From NCBI RefSeq assembly GCF_001696535.1, contig NZ_MBQE01000002.1:310001-374000 (forward strand): 64,000 nucleotides of DNA. Direction: 5' to 3'. Source of the DNA: Stappia indica. GTDB lineage: Bacteria > Pseudomonadota > Alphaproteobacteria > Rhizobiales > Stappiaceae. Below, piece after piece: positions 57,688-64,000 of this stretch. The notes beneath the pieces are model-generated. The model saw only the letters and a list, made by a program, of their open reading frames with translations, did not search any database and was not told the origin of the DNA. The position numbers were made by a program, and so were the translations under genes. How positions within the stretch are numbered: position 1 is the first letter of the stretch; every line of letters starts with the position of its first letter.

Positions 57688-58992
57688 CTAGACTGCAGCG
57701 CCTCCCCCTTTTCCCTTACGTCCGGCCGCCCACAGCTTATCCAAATAGAGCCCGCGATCGGCTACCTTAGGGGCGGCCTGTACAAGGGCGACTGTTGCAC
57801 GACGCGCAAGACGGCGCGCATGAAGTCGATCTTTCCCAGGTATCGCTTCCATTGCTCGGCCATGTACGAATTCGCTTCTGGTGTTGAATAGCCGTCGATA
57901 GTCGTTCCCGGCGTCGTCATCGAGTAGGGCTGACAGGCGAGCCACCAACCTTGCGGTTGGTCCTTTGCCGTGGTCGGTATGCAGGCCCAAGGCCGAGTCT
58001 ATAACAGTTATGTTGGCAAGGAATTCGTCGATCTCACTGCTTCGGTACGCCTTCAGCAGAAAATGAAGGACCGGGCTCGAAAATAACGGCGATACCTTTG
58101 CTCTCGTGAACTCAAACCAGGCCTTGTCGTTGACCCATGTAGGCAACTCCGGCGTAACTTGTTCTTCCAGATTCCATCGTACCGGTCGCTCTCCAAGGTC
58201 CACTTCTTCGCCGTAGTGGTCGTAAACAATGTCGGGCTGCCACGACAAGGTATCGGCCGATGGCGGATTCGCAGGTCGGTTAAAGAGGTCATCATCAATC
58301 GTGTAAATCCATGGGATGCGAAAGCAGCGCCATTCAACGTCGGCACTTTCCGCCCATTCCTCCCAAGGGGCCAGCATCAGGAAGGCCAACGCTGATTCGA
58401 CAGCTTCAGGATAGGTCCTTCTATGAGGATCGATCGCACCGAAGTCTGCAGGCCAGTACTGATAGAAAAATGGAATTGCCCGGGCGCCGACGCGTTCATC
58501 GAGCGCGACGGTTTCTCTCACTACCAGCCATGTGAATTCCGAAAAGTTGGCGGCGTCGAAACTCCGCTTTGAAAAAGTGCGTTTCAGCCTCGGCTGGTCA
58601 ACAAGCTCCTCGAGCTCTGTCACCGACAGTTTGCGGATGAGGTTCGGACCAAAGGTTAATTCGGGAAGGTCATCCGCGCAGTCGAGCGGACAAAGATGAA
58701 CGCGACTTGCATGAGTTTTCCTGAACGCAGCATCCAAGTTCGCCGCCGCTGCCTCGACCGACAATGCAAGTTCTTCATTTCCTGGTCGTAAACCGCAGGG
58801 CATCCCCAAGGCGGTTAGGCCGTAACTCAGCGCGAATCCTAACCCCGTCTTCTTGCCCGCTTTGGGGTAAAGCTTTTCACAGGTCTCACGCAGGCGAACG
58901 AACGTTGGCGTAGACGACAATTTGTGAGGTCCAGGTGGGCGCAACCGCCAGAGCGGTGTGAGGGCTTCCACCAGTTCCCGGGGTGGGGACAT
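57688..58992 (-). CDS. Unknown protein with C-terminal Apea-like HEPN motif
   Basis: 434 residues, not recognised as a whole. Near residues 373-400 RRLFNTRSEFVHGRAMEAI contains R-x4-H, the RNase signature of HEPN domains, preceded by NITVIDSALGL and ARLVARLSALL as in Apea-like HEPN proteins. The N-terminal 300 residues are mixed helical with WFEFTRAKVSPLF. Composition seems lower in GC than the transfer genes. Next to a second R-x4-H protein, it may be a defence or toxin component; this is inference. Confidence 0.7.
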   Translation of the reverse strand: MSPPRELVEALTPLWRLRPPGPHKLSSTPTFVRLRETCEKLYPKAGKKTGLGFALSYGLTALGMPCGLRPGNEELALSVEAAAANLDAAFRKTHASRVHLCPLDCADDLPELTFGPNLIRKLSVTELEELVDQPRLKRTFSKRSFDAANFSEFTWLVVRETVALDERVGARAIPFFYQYWPADFGAIDPHRRTYPEAVESALAFLMLAPWEEWAESADVEWRCFRIPWIYTIDDDLFNRPANPPSADTLSWQPDIVYDHYGEEVDLGERPVRWNLEEQVTPELPTWVNDKAWFEFTRAKVSPLFSSPVLHFLLKAYRSSEIDEFLANITVIDSALGLHTDHGKGPTARLVARLSALLDDDAGNDYRRLFNTRSEFVHGRAMEAIPGKDRLHARRLARRATVALVQAAPKVADRGLYLDKLWAAGRKGKGGGAAV

Positions 58993-59041
58993 GAGCTATC
59001 TCGCTACATTCCGGAAATCTGGCTTCGGCCGCTCTGCCGAT

Positions 59042-59515
59042 TTAGAGAATCCATTGAAGCTGCGCCTTTGGTCTCGGCTGTGTGTCCCAGGGGTCGGAGC
59101 CATAGTCCTGCGTCACAAAAGTATGCAATGCCCGTAGGGCGGTCAAAACAGCGCTCGCCATAATGCGGCAATCTTCCAGGTCATAGACTTTGATTCCGTG
59201 CACGAGGTCATTTCGCATTTTTTTGGCGTTAGGGATTGGTTGCCAGTTTTGATCGAGGATCTCCGGAAGGCTGCGATGCTGCCGCTCGAAAACCGGCCAC
59301 TTTTCCTTGAGGTTGTCAAATCCATCGCGACCCAGAATCGTATCCGCCTGATCTCTCGTAAATCCGCGCGCCACAATGGCTCTTCGAAGACTTCGCTTGA
59401 TCAGCTTTTCAAGTGTGAACATGGACGTCACCAGCGCTTCGGCATGATGCCCATTTCCCAATAAACTCTCGATGCGTTCGAGAGCCTGATCGAAGCCTAT
59501 TCTGACCGGATACAT
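59042..59515 (-). CDS. Small HEPN-motif protein
   Basis: 157 residues from ATG 59515, read from inside a longer frame because the upstream part overlaps a membrane-protein gene. Helical N-terminus (GFDQALERIESLLGNGHHAEAL), then KKMRNDLVHGIKVYDLEDC with R-x4-H, as in HEPN ribonucleases or their inactive partners. Overlaps the upstream membrane gene by 19 nt and lies 49 bp before the other HEPN gene. Confidence 0.72.
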   Translation of the reverse strand: MYPVRIGFDQALERIESLLGNGHHAEALVTSMFTLEKLIKRSLRRAIVARGFTRDQADTILGRDGFDNLKEKWPVFERQHRSLPEILDQNWQPIPNAKKMRNDLVHGIKVYDLEDCRIMASAVLTALRALHTFVTQDYGSDPWDTQPRPKAQLQWIL

Positions 59516-59946
59516 AGTTCCCCCTTCTTCTTCTCCTGGAGGGCGGACACTCCAAGAGCGCTGAGATTGATCATGGCCGCGATGCCGATGAAGAACCCGC
59601 CAGTGCCGCAGAGCAGGTTGAGCGCAACGCCCGAGTCGATGGCATTCTTCGCGACTCCATGAACGAGCGCATAGCCGGCAATCGCGGCAGGCATGGCGAA
59701 GATTGCGAGAGCGATGAGACGCAGAATCGGGCTCTTCGCAAAGCCGAGGACGGCGATCACCAGCCCGATGGAAAGAAGCGCCGTGCCGATCGCGGCAAGC
59801 CCCGACATCATGACGCCGGCGCCAGCGCCGTAAACAAATTGGGCAGCCGAAAGGCCAACTGTGAAGGGCAAGGCGTAGATCGCGAGATTGTAGGCGATGA
59901 TGCAAAGCGCGACCGACAGGGAGAGAGCGAGCAGGATCAGCGTCAT
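59497..59946 (-). CDS. Small four-helix membrane protein
   Basis: 149 residues from ATG 59946 with GGAGG 7 nt upstream (an ATG 12 nt earlier lacks this). Four hydrophobic segments: LILLALSLSVALCIIAYNLAI, GAGAGVMMSGLAAIGTALLSIG, LRLIALAIFAMPAAIAGYALV and LNLLCGTGGFFIGIAAMINL. No family recognised. Overlaps the small HEPN gene, so the two are probably made together; it could be a membrane effector or anchor. Confidence 0.75.
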   Translation of the reverse strand: MTLILLALSLSVALCIIAYNLAIYALPFTVGLSAAQFVYGAGAGVMMSGLAAIGTALLSIGLVIAVLGFAKSPILRLIALAIFAMPAAIAGYALVHGVAKNAIDSGVALNLLCGTGGFFIGIAAMINLSALGVSALQEKKKGELCIRSE

Positions 59947-60110
59947 GGAAGCCTCCACATGAATGGTTGAGGATCACGACAGGCTGCCGGAAGATACGCT
60001 CCGCCTGCGACTATGCTGCTTGGCCGGTTCTGCAAGGATGCTTCATCAAAGCCATCAACTTGTTGCGTAGTCAAGTATTGGCGGCTGAAGCAGCCGCCCG
60101 AAGGGGCGCT

Positions 60111-61037
60111 TTACGCGCCGCCGTCGAACTTCATGACCGGGATACCGAGCTTGCGGGCCTTGTCGGCGAGGTTTTCCTGGATCCCGGTTCCGGGGAAGAC
60201 GAGGACGCCGATCGGCAGGACGTCCAGCATGGCGTCGTTGCGCTTGAAGGGCGCGGCCTTGCCGTGCTTCGTCCAGTCGGGCTTGAAGGCGACCTGCGGA
60301 ACCGTGCGATTGTCCGCCCATTTCGCGGCGATCAATTCGGCGCCCTTCGGCGAACCGCCGTGCAGCAGCACCATGTCCGGGTGCTTGGCATGAACCTGAT
60401 CGAGCTTCGCCCAGATCAGGCGATGATCGTTGTAGTCGAGACCGCCGGTCAGGGCGACCCTGGGGCCAGAGGGCAGCATCACCTCGGTCTCGGCGTGGCG
60501 CTTCGCGGCCAGGAAATCGCGGCTGTCGATCATCGCGGAGGTGAGGTGGCGATGGTTGACGCGTGATCCGGCCCGTGGCGACCAGGGTGATCCGGTGGCG
60601 CGCAGGTAGCGGTCGGCGGCGCTCTCGCGGAAGATTTCCAGGCTGTCGCGCCGTTCGATGAGCGATTGCCCGAGCTCGATCAGGCGTTCGAGCTGCACCG
60701 ATTTGACCTCGGAGCCGTCCTGTTCGCGCTGGAGGCGCTTCTGCGCCTGCTCGTTGTCGTCGAGCTTCCTTTCGACCCGATCGACGGCACGGTGAAAGCC
60801 GTTAACGGTCGACCAGAGCAGTTCGTCGAGGTCGTAGTCGAGGCAGGTGTCGGCCATGGTGGCGATGAGCGCGTCGAAGATGTCGGCGACGGCGCCTTCG
60901 ATGATGCGATCCTCCGGGGCGGGTCGCGGATCGGGCTCGCCCTCGGCGGGACGCCAGCCATGAAGCTGAAGCTCGGTAAGGACGTGGTCGGTCGGGGATG
61001 CGCTGTGGTGCGGTTCGAACTCGTCATGCTCGCTCAT
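60111..61037 (-). CDS. DUF2493 (YAcAr/SLOG-like) domain protein
   Basis: 308 residues from ATG 61037. The first 180 residues are acidic and helical (a charged stretch with RKLDDNEQAQKRLQREQDG). The C-terminal DUF2493 domain has RVALTGGLDYNDHRLIWAKLDQV, HPDMVLLHGGSPKGAELIAAKWA and DVLPIGVLVFPGTGIQENLADKARKLGIPVM, a Rossmann-like nucleotide-binding fold. Frequent in conjugative elements of rhizobia; biochemical role unknown. Confidence 0.88.
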   Translation of the reverse strand: MSEHDEFEPHHSASPTDHVLTELQLHGWRPAEGEPDPRPAPEDRIIEGAVADIFDALIATMADTCLDYDLDELLWSTVNGFHRAVDRVERKLDDNEQAQKRLQREQDGSEVKSVQLERLIELGQSLIERRDSLEIFRESAADRYLRATGSPWSPRAGSRVNHRHLTSAMIDSRDFLAAKRHAETEVMLPSGPRVALTGGLDYNDHRLIWAKLDQVHAKHPDMVLLHGGSPKGAELIAAKWADNRTVPQVAFKPDWTKHGKAAPFKRNDAMLDVLPIGVLVFPGTGIQENLADKARKLGIPVMKFDGGA

Positions 61038-61345
61038 GGGATGCTCCGTCGGTAGGACCGCGACCCTCGCGGCCTTCATGGCGACGAAGCACACGGGCGG
61101 GTCGGGCCTGCACCCGGAGCGAAAGCGGGGGCCGAAGCGACAGCGGAGGATGGCGGAGGCCGGCTATTTTGCCTCGCGATGGAAGGCGCGTAGCGCCGCC
61201 GGAAAATAGCCGGTCTTCGCTATTGCCGGCCCGGCCCGTTTGTGGGCCGATCGCCCTCTCGAAGGCCGAGGCGCGGTCCCCGTCCGGCGGCTGGCGCTTC
61301 CGGGCCGGCATGGCACCGTCGCACCACCCGGCATCTCCCTTCCGG
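61038..61345. other. 308-bp intergenic region with an inverted repeat
   Basis: No gene. CCGGCTATTTT (61160-61170) and AAAATAGCCGG (61203-61213) are perfect 11-bp inverted copies enclosing a smaller GGCGC/GCGCC hairpin (61185-61197). Could end or regulate the Toprim transcript. Confidence 0.5.
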
Positions 61346-62386
61346 CTATGCCGCGAGTGACATGAAGCGGACGACGTCCTCGGGTGCAAGCTGCGGGCGC
61401 AATCCGGCTCTGAGCGCGTCCAGGCCGAGATGGCGGAGATCCTCGTTGAGATCGCCCATCGCCGGCGAGAGCACGATCGCCTCGATCCCGGCCGCGCTCG
61501 CTCGATCGATCAGGCTGTCCCGCGCGCCGTCGCCTGCCGGGTCGTTGTCGCGGACGATATAGAGCCTGCGCAGTTCCGGCGGGAACAGGATGGCGGCGAG
61601 ATGGGCGGCGGACAATGCGGGAGCGACGGCGAGGTCGGGCAGAACCTGCCGGAGCGACAGCATGGTTTCGATGCCCTCGCCGGCGGCCATGACGGTACCC
61701 GGCACGCCGATGCGGACGGCGTGACCGAGCAGATCGCCCATCGCCTTGCGCTGTGTACCGATCGGCGCCTTGCCGGCACCGTCCGGGGCGAGCCAGGTGC
61801 GGTGCGCGCCGGTGATCCTGCCATCGAGATCGGTGACGGCGGCGATCATCGCCGGCCAGGTCTCGGTCGGCCTGTACTCGTCGGGCCGATAATAGCAGCG
61901 CGGATGGAAGCGCAGGCTTCCGGTTCCGTGCAAAGCCGTAATGCCGCGTTTGCGCAAATACGTCTCCACGAGCGTCCCCGCGATCGGCTGCGACATGGCG
62001 AACAGCCGCCGCGCCGCTTCGGTCGAGCCCGTCGGTGCCGGTGTGCTGGCTGGTTTCCTCGGTGCTGGTTCCGGTTCCGGATGCGGCAGGCTGAGAAAGC
62101 GTCGGGCTTCCGCGACCACATCGGCGAAATCGACGAAACCGCAGCTCTCGCGGATGATGTCCAGCAGGTCGCCATGCTCGCCGGTTGCCGCGTCGGTCCA
62201 TTTGCCGGCCGGTCCCTTGGACGAATCCCTGAGCCGCACGAACATCGAGCGGCCGGGCGTGTTGCGGACATCGCCGACCTGCCAGTAACTGCCCTGGCGG
62301 CGGCCGTTGGCCAGATAATGGCGGCACACCGCCTCGGCCTCCCGGCCGAGACGGTGCGCGAGATCGGAGGCGTCAGAGCGGGCCAT
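61346..62386 (-). CDS. Toprim-domain (primase-like) protein, DUF7146-type
   Basis: 346 residues from ATG 62386, one base shared with the preceding stop. N-terminal part with GSYWQVGDVRNTPGRSMFVRL and ETYLRKRGI..LRFHPRCYY, as in the DUF7146 family; C-terminal Toprim with Glu in AAGEGIETMLSLRQ and Asp pair in YIVRDNDPAGDGARD. Likely primes DNA synthesis on the transferred single strand. Translationally linked to the helicase-like gene upstream. Confidence 0.88.
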   Translation of the reverse strand: MARSDASDLAHRLGREAEAVCRHYLANGRRQGSYWQVGDVRNTPGRSMFVRLRDSSKGPAGKWTDAATGEHGDLLDIIRESCGFVDFADVVAEARRFLSLPHPEPEPAPRKPASTPAPTGSTEAARRLFAMSQPIAGTLVETYLRKRGITALHGTGSLRFHPRCYYRPDEYRPTETWPAMIAAVTDLDGRITGAHRTWLAPDGAGKAPIGTQRKAMGDLLGHAVRIGVPGTVMAAGEGIETMLSLRQVLPDLAVAPALSAAHLAAILFPPELRRLYIVRDNDPAGDGARDSLIDRASAAGIEAIVLSPAMGDLNEDLRHLGLDALRAGLRPQLAPEDVVRFMSLAA

Positions 62387-64000
62387 TATGCTGCCTCCCG
62401 CTCGGAAATCCGCGCGAGCGGATAGGTGTCGAGCAATCTGCCGAGAACCGCCGGGCCGTTCGCATCCACCGGAACGAAGAACCGGAGCTTCCACGAGATG
62501 ATCTCGGTGAACAGCCCATAGGCGCGCAGGCGATCGCGCATGGCGTCGGTGAAGCCAGTCAGCTCGATGCGGTTCGCGCCCATGACGCGGACGCGGCGAA
62601 GCTGGAGGTCCTCGGACAGGTCGAGAATGGTCCGCCCGTCGATCAGTGCGGCATAGGCGTCGTCAGGGGCAAGGCTGGCCGTGCCGGTCGATGCGGCGTT
62701 TGCCGCCCAGGACGGTGACACGCGGCGGCCGATGATGCGCTCGCCGTCGTCGGTCTGGAGGCGATAAACGCGCGTGGATTCGTTGGGCAGGCGCTTCCAC
62801 ACCGGCAGGAGCAGGCCGGCGACGATGTGCAGCGTGCTGTTTTCGTATACCGGCACATCGTCGAGTTCACGGGTCCAAGCCGCCGCGAAGGTCTCGCGGT
62901 CGGCTTCCCGCCAATGGCTGCCGGCCATCGTCTTGAGGGAAGCGTGATGATGCTCCATTGGTCGGACGAGGCGGACGCGGCGCTCGATCTCGCCATCATC
63001 GAGCATCAGCGACGGCGCCGGAAGTTGGACGGCGGCGCGGCCGGATTTGCCGTTCACCAGCAGCTTGCCGATATCGGCATCGGCATGCGCCAGCGCATCA
63101 GCCAGCGACAGGGGCCGGTTGCGCCGTTTCTCGGAAATGGTGAGCAGCCGGGTTTCGGCGCCCGTCGCCGGATGGGTGTAGACGGTCTTGCGGTCGAAGA
63201 CGACGAAGCTCTCGGCGGTCAGCGTTTCGAGGCCAACATCATAGACGCCGCTGGCGATCGCGCCCTGGACCCTGGCGTCGAGCAATTGCTCGAAGGCGGT
63301 GAACAGGATGCCCTGCAGCTCGATGGTGAGCGCCAACAGGCGGTTGAGGAAAGTGGTGATCGGCGGCAGGTCGTCCTTGATACCGTTGGCATCCATCAGC
63401 TTGAGGCCGGTGGCGCTTTCGAAGCGTTCGAGAGAGCAGCCTTCGATCTTGCCGCGCACGATCAACAGATAAAGCTGGCGCAGCGCGTCGCGGGCGTAAG
63501 GGCTTTCCAGATTGTCCTCGGGACGGAACAGCCCCTGACCGCCGGTTTGGCGCTGGTCGCGCGTGATGGCGCCGAGCGTGTCGAGCCGTCGGGCGATGGT
63601 CGAGAGGAACCGCTTTTCCGCCTTCACATCCGTCGCGATCGGCCGGAACAATGGCGGCTGCTTCTGATTGGTCCGATTGGTGCGGCCCAGCCCCTGAATG
63701 GCGGTATCGGCCTTCCAGCCGGGTTCGAGCAGGTAATGGACGCGCAGCCGCTGGTTCCTGACGGAAAGATCGGCATGGTAGCTGCGGCCGGTGCCGCCCG
63801 CGTCCGAGAACACGAGGATGCGCTTCTGGTCGTCCATGAAGGCGGCGGTTTCCGCGAGATTGGCGGGCGGCGCGCGGTTCTCCACGGCGAGGCGGTCGCC
63901 TTTGCGCACGATGCGGCGCGAGCGGCCGGTCACCTCGGCGACCAGATCGGTGCCGAAACGCTGCACGATCTGGTCGAGCGCTCCGGGCACCGGCGGCAAG
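62386..64000 (-). CDS. Strawberry-notch-type helicase/methylase, C-terminal part
   Basis: Open to the right edge; about 538 residues visible and the start is beyond the window. Shows FSDAGGTGRSYHADLSV, QGLGRTNRTNQKQPPLFRPI (helicase motif VI region of the Sno C-terminal helicase domain) and a long tail ending LDTYPLARISEREAA. Whole proteins of this type in conjugative elements run beyond 1400 residues and combine a methyltransferase-like and a helicase part. Role in transfer unclear, perhaps DNA protection or processing. Confidence 0.85.
   Translation of the reverse strand, partial: LPPVPGALDQIVQRFGTDLVAEVTGRSRRIVRKGDRLAVENRAPPANLAETAAFMDDQKRILVFSDAGGTGRSYHADLSVRNQRLRVHYLLEPGWKADTAIQGLGRTNRTNQKQPPLFRPIATDVKAEKRFLSTIARRLDTLGAITRDQRQTGGQGLFRPEDNLESPYARDALRQLYLLIVRGKIEGCSLERFESATGLKLMDANGIKDDLPPITTFLNRLLALTIELQGILFTAFEQLLDARVQGAIASGVYDVGLETLTAESFVVFDRKTVYTHPATGAETRLLTISEKRRNRPLSLADALAHADADIGKLLVNGKSGRAAVQLPAPSLMLDDGEIERRVRLVRPMEHHHASLKTMAGSHWREADRETFAAAWTRELDDVPVYENSTLHIVAGLLLPVWKRLPNESTRVYRLQTDDGERIIGRRVSPSWAANAASTGTASLAPDDAYAALIDGRTILDLSEDLQLRRVRVMGANRIELTGFTDAMRDRLRAYGLFTEIISWKLRFFVPVDANGPAVLGRLLDTYPLARISEREAA

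Noticed and set aside
19634-64000. Second copy of the tRNA-Met 3' end marking the other element boundary
   Set aside because: I looked for TTCGAGTCCC-type sequence by eye and found none; the right junction is probably outside the window.
1-64000. CRISPR arrays, rRNA genes, insertion sequences
   Set aside because: No regularly spaced repeat array, rRNA-like stretch or DDE transposase was seen on either strand.

Overview
The window is GC-rich, densely packed alphaproteobacterial DNA. Gene families and layout (TRAP and ABC uptake operons, a TraI/TraR quorum-sensing pair, a rhizobial-type trb cluster) suggest the order Hyphomicrobiales; the genus cannot be read from the sequence. It has two parts that meet at a tRNA-Met(CAU) gene at 19557-19633.

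Left part, about 1-19550: chromosome-like metabolic genes. A LysR tail precedes a + strand operon with a DUF1445 putative hydro-lyase, a TRAP transporter (SBP, DctQ, DctM), a DUF2848 protein and an amidase. Convergent to it lie an enolase-superfamily dehydratase, a MurA-like paralogue and a DeoR regulator. A glycine-betaine-type ABC operon follows, with a duplicated-domain permease, a choline-kinase-like protein and a dimethylglycine/sarcosine-dehydrogenase-like enzyme. Last comes a SyrD/YojI-like peptide exporter.

Right part, about 19590-64000 and running off the right edge: an integrated conjugative element. A large serine recombinase has its stop codon inside the tRNA-Met gene. Next is a control module that matches in domain and order what is known from the Mesorhizobium symbiosis ICEs: a QseC-like XRE repressor and a divergent QseM-like DUF2285 protein sharing a 39-bp dyad, then a DUF6499 ORF and a DUF2285 ORF that must be joined by a +1 frameshift (FseA-like), then TraI and TraR. 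All genes from traR to the right edge are on the minus strand.

Between the control module and the transfer genes sits an 11-gene catabolic cargo operon (transcribed 37032 to 24804): a fused E1 dehydrogenase, IclR, RidA, class III aminotransferase, amidase, a five-gene branched-chain/amide-type ABC importer and a second amidase. It abuts a broken DUF2274 gene at the end of the trb cluster, which suggests secondary insertion.

From 37.5 kb on, in the minus orientation: trbBCDEJKLFGI, traG with a CopG-like protein, an RlxS-like relaxase with an oriT candidate beside it (four GCAC[G/C]GTGC palindromes plus an IncP-type nic core), a lytic transglycosylase, DUF736, TraF peptidase, DUF2840, an RHH protein, ParA, RepA with three iteron-like repeats inside its coding sequence, an AlpA-like HTH protein, SSB, two HEPN-motif proteins with a small membrane protein, a DUF2493 protein, a Toprim protein and the C-terminal part of a strawberry-notch-type helicase.
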